Translations under genes and position numbers: made by a program
Notes under the pieces: model-generated
What the model was told of the DNA's origin: nothing
Databases searched by the model: none
The model's input: the letters and a program-made list of their open reading frames with translations, nothing else
Origin: an uncultured Bacteroidales bacterium
GTDB taxonomy: Bacteria > Bacteroidota > Bacteroidia > Bacteroidales > F082
Reading direction: 5' to 3'
NCBI GenBank assembly: GCA_937896895.1
Contig: CALBNV010000048.1
Coordinates: 1-64,000, forward strand
Length of the DNA stretch: 64,000 bases
Shown here: in pieces, positions 1 through 9,433 of the stretch
Layout: each line of letters begins with the position of its first letter
Position numbering within the stretch: position 1 is the stretch's first letter

Positions 1-482
1 GTAGGTGCTCAAGCGAGCATGCTCGGAGTCCTCCTCCCTTATATTTATATCACGGATTGTAATCAAAATCACTGCTTTTGCTTACAATCCGCTTTTTTAT
101 TCCCCCTTCAGAATCGCACAAAATCATTCTCTGTAAACTTGCCTGAAAAAACGCCGTTCTCGCTAATTTTGTATCTCTCTGATAACCAAACACTTGGCTT
201 TTTGAGCCTAGAAAAACCATCCATTTTTCGGCCATTTTTGCCCAATTTCCGTAGGCTTTTCGGGTAAAAAGCCGCATAGTTTTGAAAATTTTCCATAAGG
301 AATTTTATCAAAACTCCTATGAATTTTCTCCGACACCCTTCAAAAGCCCCTCCATTCCCCATATTTTCTGCCTCAGAATCTCCTAATTGAAGCAAAATCT
401 TGCGAAAACTTCAACTTACAATCCGTAAGCAAAACCTTTCGTTTTACTTACAATCACCATTTTTAAAGTTCTTAAATGCCTC
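1..482. other. AT-rich intergenic stretch, no supported gene
   Basis: I see no convincing gene here. Open frames exist on both strands but have no promoter, ribosome site or recognisable domain. The words GATTGTAA and TTACAATC recur (near 55, 85, 416 and 450), giving inverted and direct repeats of about 8-10 bases. From memory, similar meaningless reverse-strand frames recur as dispersed non-coding sequence in Prevotella-like genomes, so this may be a copy of a dispersed element; that is an inference. Confidence 0.4.
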
Positions 483-544
483 ATGACAGCCCACGGCTCA
501 TTTGTGGAATTTCGCTTTCTAAAACCAAAAATCCAACATAAACC

Positions 545-575
545 TTGGCTTTTCCTCATATTTTTCCTAACTTTG
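545..575 (+). promoter_or_regulatory. Bacteroidetes-type promoter (TTG -33, TAACTTTG -7)
   Basis: TTG at 545-547 and TAACTTTG at 568-575 are separated by 20 bases, matching the Bacteroidetes sigma-ABfr consensus. It points at the decayed AlbA-type gene that follows, so it may be a surviving or recruited promoter. Confidence 0.45.
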
Positions 576-600
576 CACGCGATATTAAATACGTATGTTA

Positions 601-1169
601 TAGAACTATACCGCCATACTCATTTCTCTCGTAATCCAAAGATAGCCCAATACCTCAAGGCATACAAGTATGTCAAGGAGTTTGGTGAGGGTATGGATCG
701 TATCTATCGTGAACTTAATGTCAACCATACTCCCGAGCCAAAGGTTCATCTTGACGCTTTCATATTGAAGGTTACTGTTCGCAAGAATGAGGTTGGGTTG
801 ACAGAAAACAACGAAAAGTTGATAGAAAAGGTGTCTGAAAAAGCAGAAAAGGTGTCTGAAAAGGTGTCTGATGTCATGGAAAACGAAGAAAAGGTGATAG
901 AAAACGAGGAAAAGGTGATAGAAAATCACGTTAGGGTGATAGAAAAGGTGATAGAAAAGGCAAATAATCTTGGTGATAGGTTGACAGAAAACAAATTGCA
1001 GATTCTCCGTTTGGTGCTAGCCAATCCATATATCACAAAACAAGAAATGGCCGAGGCTGTAAGAATTAGCGTAAAATCCATCAGCGCCAACATCACAGCC
1101 ATGCGAGGCAAATACCTCAACCGAGTAGGTCCTGACAAAGGAGGTTTCTGGGAGGTGATGATTGAATAG
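601..1169 (+). pseudogene. Remnant of an AlbA/Schlafen-type ATP-binding regulator (C-terminal part only)
   Basis: The readable part starts in the middle of a domain. The run SRNPKIAQYL...GEGMDRIYREL aligns by eye with the RRNPVLADVF...RRGSGFKKI region of the intact paralogue at 7742-9202, that is, the end of its HATPase_c_4 domain, so roughly 310-320 N-terminal residues are missing. A lysine/glutamate-rich low-complexity linker of EKVSEK and ENEEKVIEN units follows. The end is a winged-helix (ITKQEMAEAV, then GPDKGGFWEV) resembling the paralogue's end (ITTTQMAAHI, then GPDNGGFWEI). The open frame extends upstream to 483, but that part resembles nothing and lies upstream of the promoter. A short product starting at Met 693 is possible. 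A truncated relic is the best reading. Confidence 0.65.
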
Positions 1170-1376
1170 TGCGCAATAAAAAGACAATCAAAATGAACAA
1201 AACAACATCTCGTCAACCTCTCTTGGTCTACATAGAGAAAAAAAGATAGTGTTTTGGTTTTTGGATGGTTACAAACAAAAAAAGGAAAAGATAAGAATTA
1301 TTTCATACATTGAATAAATACGAGTATTTAGTATTTGGAATTGTAATTTCAATAGGTGATTAACAAAACAATCATT

Positions 1377-4300
1377 ATGATAGAACTTAATCTTCAATAC
1401 ATAAAATCCGTGAACTATGCCTTGATAAATAATGGCATAGACATCTGTGAGTCTGCATTGTTATTGTCAAAAGAAAACGACATCAATGACGTTTGTGTGG
1501 AATGCAGTGGCGAATACTTTCAGACTACCATAACTCCTATAATACCACTATTACCAGAGGGAAAGGAAGTAAGACTGATCGGTTTTTCCATGAAGCCGTC
1601 AGTTAAGATGATGGGGGCTCTTACGGAGAAGGTGAAGACTTGGTTTACCATAGTGGCTTGGTCTGATGCAAATACGCCTGAGCAAAAGAAGGAGATATTC
1701 AGAAAGGATTACGAGATAGAATTGATGCCATACGATCAATGGCTTGGCACAAGCATTCTGCCACAGTCGTTAGCCTCATTCGTGACACCTAACCATCCTC
1801 TCATCAACAAGGTGGTGCTCAGTGCAGCTAAGGTTCTGAAGGAGATAACTGGCAGCTCGTCACTTTCCGAATATCAGTCCGGAAATACCGCTGATGTTGT
1901 AAAACAGATAGCAGCTGTATATGCTGCCCTTCATAGTGAGAATATTGTATATCGTTCTTTACCAGCAAGCTTTGAGGTTATCGGTCAGCGTATAACTCTG
2001 CCAGAGCAAGTGCTGTCTTCAAAACTCGGTAACTGCATCGAACTGACAATTCTCTTTGCGAGTGTACTGGAGGCCATTGGCATTAATTCGGCTGTCATTA
2101 TACAGAAAGGCCATGCGTATCTTGCAGTATGGCTTGTGGACGACTGTTGCCAGTACAGTGTTTGCGATGATGTGTCATACGTAGAGAAGAAATGCTCCAA
2201 CGGCATCGGAGAAATGCTTGTTGTGGAATCAACGAAGATAACAGACGAGAAAACTTCTTTTGAAGAAGCCATCAAAATTGCGAATCGAAACCTTGCCGAC
2301 ATCTCTCTATTTGAGATGATGATTGACATTCGTAGATGTCGCCTGGAGGGAATACGTCCAATGCCGCAGAGAATCATGAATAACGGCAATTGGGAGTTGC
2401 AGGACGTTGAAGGCGTGGAACATGATGAGTGTGTTCTCGATGTTAAGGAACCTTCTCGCTATGACCTTTCGAAAGTTGCCGGCTCTGAGCGTGAACTGTC
2501 AAGGTTGGATATCTGGGAACGTAAGCTGTTGGATTTTTCGCTACGAAACAATATGCTTAACCTGTACCTAAGACAGAAAGCTATACAGTTTATATCATTT
2601 GATATTGACAAACTGGAAGATCATCTTCAGGATGGTGAGGAATACCTGATAGCAGAAAAACCGAATGTGGATATGCGCTTTGATCAGGAAGAAAGATTGG
2701 TGCGATCAAAACTTTATCCTGCGCTACAGGCTCTGATAAGCAATGACATACAGCATCGTTATCTTCATACTTATCAAACGGAACTGGAAACGAAGAATAC
2801 GCTAAAGAATATTTATCGTGCTGCACGAAATGCCATCGAAGAGACTGGTGCTAATTCCCTGTTCCTCACTATAGGTGCATTGAGGTGGTTTGAGACAGAA
2901 AGAAGTGAAACTCCTCGCTATGCTCCTATCCTTATGCTTCCTGTGGAGATGGTATATAAGAAGGGACAGTACTATATTAGAACGAACGATGAGGATATAA
3001 TGCTCAACGTGACGCTGATAGAGTTCCTAAGACAGAACTATGACATAAAGATTTCAGGTCTTGACCCTCTGCCAAAGGATGAACATGGTGTTGACGTTTC
3101 TCTGATATTCGCCATTATACGTGATGCTCTGAAGAATCAGAAACGATGGGATGTGGAGGAAGAAAGCATACTTGGTGTATTCTCATTCTCCAAGTTCTTG
3201 ATGTGGAACGATATTCATAACCATCGTGAGGAACTGATGGAGAACAAGGTGATAGAGAGTCTTGCGCAGCAACGTCTTACATGGCAACCGGAACCATTGC
3301 AGGCAACGCTGCAGGAGAAGGATAAGGTAATGAAACCTGAACAGCTCGCGTTGCCTGTACCTGTTGACTCTTCACAAATGGCAGCGGTATTCGAGGCTGG
3401 TCTTGGACATTCGTTCATCTTGTATGGACCTCCAGGAACAGGTAAGTCACAGACTATCACGAACCTCATTGCCAATGCTCTCTTCCAAGGAAAGCGTGTG
3501 CTTTTCGTGGCAGAAAAGATGGCTGCACTAAGTGTGGTTCAGAGCCGTCTATCTAAAATCGGCCTAGATCCATTCTGTTTGGAGATGCACTCTAACAAAG
3601 CCACCAAGCGTCATATTCTCGATCAGTTAGCCAAGGCTCTCAACGTCAGGCACACCGTAAGCCCAAGCGAATATGCCCACACGTCAGAGTCATTGTTTGA
3701 AGAGCGTAGGAAACTGATTGAATACATGGAAGCCCTTCATGAATACAAGGGGGCAGACGGTTTCTCCCTGTACGACTGCATCATCAGATACGAGCTTGAT
3801 GACTGCAAGCCAATGGATGTTGACATCCTTTCTGACTCCTTTACCGAAAATTTCTCAAAAGACGAGTGGATGAGATACGAGCATCTGCTTGGCGCACGTC
3901 TGGAATCTGTGATGAGTATTGTCGGACAGCCTTCACAGAATAGTTTGCTTGGCATGAGCATTGAAGAGGGCGACCTAGCTGGAGAATCAAAACTGCGTGA
4001 ATCATTGAATGCAGTTTTGCAGATCATCAGCGATGCACAGAAGAATTACGATCAGCTTATTACCGCCTCCCAGAAACGTGATGAGCTGTTGAAGAACAAC
4101 ACCCCGGAAATCTTCAAAGAGGATGCTGAAGAACTATATACGGAATGGCGAAAGGCAAAGGCGAAATGGTTCATACCGAGGTTCTTTGCTAAACGTGCAT
4201 TCTTAGATAAACTTCGTGGATTCAATCAGTATATAGTTGAGAACGAGGTGGATTCACTTATCTCTTCATTGGCAGAGTACATGAAGCTACATAGGCAGAT

Positions 4301-6686
4301 TGCTGATACACAGAAGGCTATCACAAAGTATTTTGATGCTACATATAGTGATGATATTCTTCCTTTAAAAGAAGAATTGCTCAATATGTCTTCAAAATTG
4401 TCTTCATGGAGCAAGAACCTTTCTGGCATACGCGACTGGTATCAGTGGTGTGTGTATAGGAAGGAACTGAAAAATGTTGGCCTTGGTGCAGTGGTTGAAC
4501 TTATCGAAAGAGAACGTGTCAATGCCCCAGATGTGCTTTCTATGGTGAGAAAGACAATCTTCAAGGCTCTTGCACAGAAGAAGATTGCAGAGAACTCTAT
4601 ACTCAGAACATTTGAGGGAGCGATATTCGATGATACGGTTTCTCTATACAAGAAACTGACTGCAGAGTTCCAGAAGTTGAGTGAATTGGAACTATGTACA
4701 CGTCTGGCTGACAATGTTCCTCATGTTACAGATAACATAAGCAGCAGTAGCGAGATTGGACTCGTAAGCCGTAACATAAGCAACGGTGGTAGAGGAACGT
4801 CGATTCGTGACCTTCTTGACCAGATACCAGAGCTGATAAAGAAACTATGCCCTTGTATGCTCATGAGTCCTATGTCCGTGGCACAATATCTGTCGCTGAC
4901 GCAGGACAAGTTTGACCTCGTCATATTCGACGAAGCTTCACAGATGCCTACAAGTGAGGCTGTGGGTGCTATTGCGCGTGGCAAGGCCCTGATAGTTGTT
5001 GGCGACCCTAAACAGATGCCTCCTACAAGTTTCTTCAGTTCAACAAATGTAAACGAGGATGAAGCGGACATCGATGATATGGAGAGCATTTTGGAGGATT
5101 GCCGCACCCTTCAGATTCCTTCTCTACAGCTTAACTGGCACTATCGTTCACAGCATGAATCGCTGATAGCATTCTCAAACAACGAGTATTACGAAGGATC
5201 CCTTATCACATTCCCTTCTGTTGATGACAAACAGACGAAGGTACAGTATGTTCCCGTAAATGGTGTGTACGATAAGGGTGGTAAGCGTAGCAACAAAGCT
5301 GAGGCAGATGCCATTGTCAATGAGGTCGTTCGTCGCTTGAAGATGGATGATTCAGAGAAGCATAGCATAGGTATTATATCTTTTAGCGTTGTTCAGCAGA
5401 ACCTGATCGAGGACCTGCTACAGGAGAAAATAGATAAGGACAAGTCTCTCCGTGAGGCAGCAGATGCTCTGTATGAGCCGATATTCGTCAAGAATCTAGA
5501 GAATGTACAGGGTGATGAACGTGATATTATCCTCTTCTCAATCGGGTATGGTCCTGATAAGGATTGTAAGGTTTCAATGAATTTCGGACCTCTCAACAAC
5601 AAAGGTGGTGAGAGAAGACTGAATGTTGCAGTGAGTCGTGCACGTCAAGAGATGATGGTGTTCTCCTCACTGAAATCTACACAGATAGACCTCAAGCGCT
5701 CAAAGGCTAAAGGTGTTGAGGGATTGAAACACTTCCTCGAATATGCAGAACAACATATTCTGATACAGGCAGAGAATGCTCTGATATCTTCTGGTGATAG
5801 TGTAATCGCCAAACAGATAGCAGAAACCTTGAAAGAAAAGGGATACAATGCTTCAGTTTGTGTAGGTCGCTCGCAGTTTAAGGTGGACGTTGCCATCGCA
5901 TCAAAGAAGAATCCTGAGATTTACTCGCTCGGAATACTGCTTGATGGTGATGGCTATCACAACACGCAGACAACACGCGACCGTGAGATAGTACAACCTT
6001 CCGTTCTTGGTAATCTGAAGTGGCAGATGATGCGTGTATGGAGCATTGACTGGTTCAATAACCCTGATCGTGTCATCAAACGTATCATTAACAGGATAGA
6101 GAATGCTCCTGTGGTGGAAGAGAAGTTCGTTGCAAAGAAGTTTGATGCCTCACAGCAGGAAGAAAAGAATGTAACAACAAATGCTATTGACTACGTAGAG
6201 TATATTCCTAATCAGAGCGAACTGTCTCAGAATGAAGTCATAGCAGCCTGTATCATCGAAAAAGAACAGCCTATCACTCTCATGCAACTTTGCAGAAGGG
6301 TTTGCAGTATGAGAGGTGAAGCCCGTGTTACTCCAACGATGATTCGTGACTTTACAGAAATTGCCAACAGAAGTTTCTATACATGCCCTGACAGAAAAGG
6401 TATAACAATATGGAAGGACAAGGAATCGGCTGACTCATACGTAAACTATCGTCCTAATAGCGGCAGGGATGTAACGGACATTCCACTTGTAGAGATAACG
6501 AATGTCGTAATTGAATCTGTAAGGGAGCAGTTCTCCATAGACATGGATTCCCTGTCTCTCATCGCTGCAAAAAAACTAGGATTTGCACGTAGAGGTACAA
6601 AGGTCGATGAGGCTCTCAATATAGCCATTGATCAAGCAATTAATAAAGGCATCATACAGAATAGTGATGGCAAATTGCACATTTAA
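1377..6686 (+). CDS. DUF4011-family superfamily-1 helicase/nuclease, candidate defence protein
   Basis: Very large protein (1769 residues from ATG 1377; a GTG at 1356 is an alternative). Visible parts in order: an N-terminal beta-rich DUF4011-type region; a transglutaminase-like segment with a Cys-His-Asp set near residues 220, 246 and 255 (LGNCIEL, KGHAYLAVW, VDD); a superfamily-1 helicase core with Walker A GPPGTGKSQT near 684, Walker B IFDEASQMP near 1184, GDPKQMPP, LNWHYRSQHESL and a C-terminal RecA lobe (VQGDERD, NVAVSRARQEM); a Vsr/MTES_1575-like PD-(D/E)xK-type nuclease region near 1470-1570; and a DUF3320-like tail. Members of this family are found in restriction and anti-phage neighbourhoods. 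The exact substrate is unknown. The K+ channel gene starts 51 bases downstream on the same strand, so the two may be co-transcribed. Confidence 0.85.
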   Translation: MIELNLQYIKSVNYALINNGIDICESALLLSKENDINDVCVECSGEYFQTTITPIIPLLPEGKEVRLIGFSMKPSVKMMGALTEKVKTWFTIVAWSDANTPEQKKEIFRKDYEIELMPYDQWLGTSILPQSLASFVTPNHPLINKVVLSAAKVLKEITGSSSLSEYQSGNTADVVKQIAAVYAALHSENIVYRSLPASFEVIGQRITLPEQVLSSKLGNCIELTILFASVLEAIGINSAVIIQKGHAYLAVWLVDDCCQYSVCDDVSYVEKKCSNGIGEMLVVESTKITDEKTSFEEAIKIANRNLADISLFEMMIDIRRCRLEGIRPMPQRIMNNGNWELQDVEGVEHDECVLDVKEPSRYDLSKVAGSERELSRLDIWERKLLDFSLRNNMLNLYLRQKAIQFISFDIDKLEDHLQDGEEYLIAEKPNVDMRFDQEERLVRSKLYPALQALISNDIQHRYLHTYQTELETKNTLKNIYRAARNAIEETGANSLFLTIGALRWFETERSETPRYAPILMLPVEMVYKKGQYYIRTNDEDIMLNVTLIEFLRQNYDIKISGLDPLPKDEHGVDVSLIFAIIRDALKNQKRWDVEEESILGVFSFSKFLMWNDIHNHREELMENKVIESLAQQRLTWQPEPLQATLQEKDKVMKPEQLALPVPVDSSQMAAVFEAGLGHSFILYGPPGTGKSQTITNLIANALFQGKRVLFVAEKMAALSVVQSRLSKIGLDPFCLEMHSNKATKRHILDQLAKALNVRHTVSPSEYAHTSESLFEERRKLIEYMEALHEYKGADGFSLYDCIIRYELDDCKPMDVDILSDSFTENFSKDEWMRYEHLLGARLESVMSIVGQPSQNSLLGMSIEEGDLAGESKLRESLNAVLQIISDAQKNYDQLITASQKRDELLKNNTPEIFKEDAEELYTEWRKAKAKWFIPRFFAKRAFLDKLRGFNQYIVENEVDSLISSLAEYMKLHRQIADTQKAITKYFDATYSDDILPLKEELLNMSSKLSSWSKNLSGIRDWYQWCVYRKELKNVGLGAVVELIERERVNAPDVLSMVRKTIFKALAQKKIAENSILRTFEGAIFDDTVSLYKKLTAEFQKLSELELCTRLADNVPHVTDNISSSSEIGLVSRNISNGGRGTSIRDLLDQIPELIKKLCPCMLMSPMSVAQYLSLTQDKFDLVIFDEASQMPTSEAVGAIARGKALIVVGDPKQMPPTSFFSSTNVNEDEADIDDMESILEDCRTLQIPSLQLNWHYRSQHESLIAFSNNEYYEGSLITFPSVDDKQTKVQYVPVNGVYDKGGKRSNKAEADAIVNEVVRRLKMDDSEKHSIGIISFSVVQQNLIEDLLQEKIDKDKSLREAADALYEPIFVKNLENVQGDERDIILFSIGYGPDKDCKVSMNFGPLNNKGGERRLNVAVSRARQEMMVFSSLKSTQIDLKRSKAKGVEGLKHFLEYAEQHILIQAENALISSGDSVIAKQIAETLKEKGYNASVCVGRSQFKVDVAIASKKNPEIYSLGILLDGDGYHNTQTTRDREIVQPSVLGNLKWQMMRVWSIDWFNNPDRVIKRIINRIENAPVVEEKFVAKKFDASQQEEKNVTTNAIDYVEYIPNQSELSQNEVIAACIIEKEQPITLMQLCRRVCSMRGEARVTPTMIRDFTEIANRSFYTCPDRKGITIWKDKESADSYVNYRPNSGRDVTDIPLVEITNVVIESVREQFSIDMDSLSLIAAKKLGFARRGTKVDEALNIAIDQAINKGIIQNSDGKLHI

Positions 6687-6737
6687 TAAATTGCTTATGA
6701 CGAAATAGGTAATATAATAGTGTTTGCAAAATAAAGG

Positions 6738-7484
6738 ATGAGAAAGAAGATATTTGAGATAATAGAATTGAGTGAGGACAACAATCTCATTTCTAACATA
6801 TATGATAGGATAATGCAGGCGGCAATAGTTGTCAGCATTATTCCGCTGATGTTTCGTAGTCATAATGCGGTTTTCACAACAATAGAATCTGTTGTGACAA
6901 TTCTGTTTGTGGCCGATTATTTGGTGCGTTGGGCAACAGCAGATCTTAGAAGCGGAAAAAGTGGTATAAGGGCTTTTGTAATGTATCCTTTTACTTTGAT
7001 TGCTATTATTGATCTCATAACGATTCTTCCCGCAATCAGCTATGTGAATGACTCACTAAGAGTGCTAAGAACATGGCGTCTATTGCGTATTCTCCGTATC
7101 GCTAAGGTGTTCAAATATTACGAACCACTACAAATTGTTATGGAGGTGTTCAGAAAGAAAGCCCCTGTGCTGTTGACGGTTGTCGGCTTTGCCTTGTTCT
7201 ACATATTTGTTACGGCATTGTTCATGTTCAACGTAGAGCAATCTATGAACCCAGGAACAGGAGAACTGTTCTTTGACGATTTCTTTGATGCCCTTTATTG
7301 GTCAACATGCACATTAACCACAGTTGGATATGGTGACATCTATCCTATATCTAATATTGGTAGAGTGGTAAGCATGATTTCAGCCCTCGTTGGAATTGCT
7401 ATTATCGCTTTACCTTCGGGAATAATTACTGCAGGATACATGGAAGAAGTAAACGAAAGGAAGAATGGACATACGAATCAGTAA
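6738..7484 (+). CDS. Voltage-gated potassium channel (six-TM ion transporter)
   Basis: 248-residue inner-membrane protein with the Kv/KvAP layout. It has hydrophobic segments S1-S3, an arginine-rich S4 (VLRTWRLLRILRIAKVF, about residues 108-126), S5, a pore helix and the K+ selectivity filter TVGYGD near residue 195, then S6. Such channels pass K+ in response to membrane voltage. It sits 51 bases after the DUF4011 helicase-nuclease and ends about 260 bases before the AlbA-type regulator, all on the plus strand. It could be a housekeeping channel that happens to lie here. Its position inside an apparent defence cluster makes a membrane-effector role possible, but the sequence alone does not show this. 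Confidence 0.9.
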   Translation: MRKKIFEIIELSEDNNLISNIYDRIMQAAIVVSIIPLMFRSHNAVFTTIESVVTILFVADYLVRWATADLRSGKSGIRAFVMYPFTLIAIIDLITILPAISYVNDSLRVLRTWRLLRILRIAKVFKYYEPLQIVMEVFRKKAPVLLTVVGFALFYIFVTALFMFNVEQSMNPGTGELFFDDFFDALYWSTCTLTTVGYGDIYPISNIGRVVSMISALVGIAIIALPSGIITAGYMEEVNERKNGHTNQ

Positions 7485-7741
7485 TCTACTTTTAACATTT
7501 GTATTATGCTCTATTAGCATCATCTCCTTCACCGAGAGCATGAACAACGACACATCGAACATTATCATTCTTTTGCCCTCGTACCACCGCATCATCCACA
7601 AGGTAAAGCCTACTTTCGACCGTGAGCATCTGAAATTCTGCTTCCCGAATGGGTTTGTTGAGAAGGTGAAGATTGATAAGCATTTGCGACAGAAAATGAT
7701 GCTGGCGTGAAGTTAATTGAAATAAAGTTAAACGACATACA

Positions 7742-9202
7742 ATGGAATTACTCGACATCCGCCAACTGATAGGCGAAGCAACAGAATACGATAAGAAGCA
7801 GGCTGTAGAGGTGAAGAAACCAAAGAGCTGGTGCAAGAGCGTGAGTGCCTTTGCCAATGGTATCGGCGGTAAGCTCGTCTGGGGCATCGCTGATGATGAT
7901 ACATTGCTGGGACTTGCTGATGCAAAAGGCGATTCGGAAAAAATCAGCGAGACTATCAAAAGCCACATCGACCCTATACCCAACTTCAAGCTTTCGTTCG
8001 CCAAGTGCGAGGACAAGGAGTTTGTGATACTCGATGTAATGCCAGGTGATCAGACACCTTATTATTACATCGGTGATGGACAGATGCAAGCCTTTGTGCG
8101 TGTGGGTAATGAGAGTGTGGCGGCAAGTGTGGCGAAACATAAGGAGCTGGTGCTGAAGGGTTCCAATGTGTCGTATGACAGCCAAGTGTCTCGCTGGAGA
8201 TTTGAGGACATGGCATTCACCGTTTTACGTGCCACCTACTTCAAACGTACCAATCGCTCGTTTGAGGACAGCGACTACGAATCGTTCGGCATCGTCAACG
8301 AGAAGGGCGAACTCACTAATGCCGGTGCCCTTCTTGCTGACTACTCGCCTGTGCGTCATTCACGTCTTTTCTGTACTCGTTGGAATGGAGTGGACAAGGC
8401 AAATGGCGTAATGGATGCTATGGACGATGAGGAATACAGCGGCAGTTTGGTCACGCTGCTGCAAGCAGGTATGGACTTTGTCAAACGAAACTCCAAGAAG
8501 GCTTGGCGCAAGACCCCCGATAATCGTCTTGAATTTCCAGAATACCCGGAACGTGCCGTGGAAGAAGGATTGGTGAACGCTCTCATTCATCGAAATTATC
8601 TGGAGTTGGGAAGTGAGATACACATTGACATGTATGATGATCGACTTGAGATATTCTCGCCAGGTGGACTTATGGACGGCGGTTCCATCAAAGACATGGA
8701 TGTGATGAACATGGCCTCTCGCCGAAGAAACCCTGTTCTGGCAGATGTGTTCAACCGATTGAAGTATATGGAGCGTAGAGGCTCTGGTTTCAAGAAGATT
8801 ATCTCTGCCTATAAAGAACATGAAGGTTATAAAGATGGATTTGATCCAGCTTTCTCAACTCCATGGGACTGTTTTGTGCTTACATTGCCAAAGTTTAATG
8901 TAGATGGCATTGAAGGCGTCTATATAAGTAATGGAGATGACGCTGGAGATATTAATGAGCAGGGTGGTCAGAAAGGCGACTTTACAGAAACTTTACAGAA
9001 ACTTTACAGAAACCTTACACAAACAGACAGAAAAATCATTGAGTTAATAGTGTCTGATAATTTCATTACAACCACACAGATGGCTGCTCATATAGGGAAA
9101 TCACGGCAAACGATTGCAACGAGAATGAAGGAACTGCAAGACAGGGGTATTGTTAAGCGGAATGGCCCTGATAATGGTGGCTTTTGGGAAATTGTCAAAT
9201 GA
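7742..9202 (+). CDS. AlbA_2/Schlafen-type DNA-binding protein with ATPase domain and winged helix
   Basis: 486 residues. The N-terminal AlbA_2 (Schlafen-type) domain covers about 10-130 (VEVKKPKSWCKSVSAFANG, GGKLVWGI). A middle region contains an HATPase_c_4-type fold about 230-370 (RAVEEGLVNALIHRNY, SPGGLMDGG, RRGSGFKKI). The C-terminus is a winged helix (TTTQMAAHIGKSRQTIATRM) ending GPDNGGFWEIVK. Proteins of this build are often annotated as RecG-like or transcriptional regulators and are common in defence islands; no specific role is established. It is paralogous to the decayed gene at 601-1169, so the helicase and channel genes lie between two members of one family. Confidence 0.85.
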   Translation: MELLDIRQLIGEATEYDKKQAVEVKKPKSWCKSVSAFANGIGGKLVWGIADDDTLLGLADAKGDSEKISETIKSHIDPIPNFKLSFAKCEDKEFVILDVMPGDQTPYYYIGDGQMQAFVRVGNESVAASVAKHKELVLKGSNVSYDSQVSRWRFEDMAFTVLRATYFKRTNRSFEDSDYESFGIVNEKGELTNAGALLADYSPVRHSRLFCTRWNGVDKANGVMDAMDDEEYSGSLVTLLQAGMDFVKRNSKKAWRKTPDNRLEFPEYPERAVEEGLVNALIHRNYLELGSEIHIDMYDDRLEIFSPGGLMDGGSIKDMDVMNMASRRRNPVLADVFNRLKYMERRGSGFKKIISAYKEHEGYKDGFDPAFSTPWDCFVLTLPKFNVDGIEGVYISNGDDAGDINEQGGQKGDFTETLQKLYRNLTQTDRKIIELIVSDNFITTTQMAAHIGKSRQTIATRMKELQDRGIVKRNGPDNGGFWEIVK

Positions 9203-9433
9203 TTAGAATATGCCCAACTCGAATCTCACCAATGCCCGCTCCGTGAGCACCCGCAAAAGAATGCCCGGTGTGACCGAAAGGAATTTAAGAATATGAACAA
9301 TATCATAAGAATGTTAATTGATGTATTCAAAACAAGAAAAGATAGGCAACCTCTAAAAATTAATTCGTTGGTAATGAAATAAATGTATTTTTTAAGTTAT
9401 TATTGAATATAAATCGGTTTTTATTTTTTTATT

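Noticed and set aside
7465..7710. 81-codon plus-strand frame between the K+ channel and the AlbA-type gene
   Set aside because: No ribosome site, no recognisable domain, overlaps the end of the channel gene, and antisense frames of similar length exist at the same place; treated as chance or unidentified relic.
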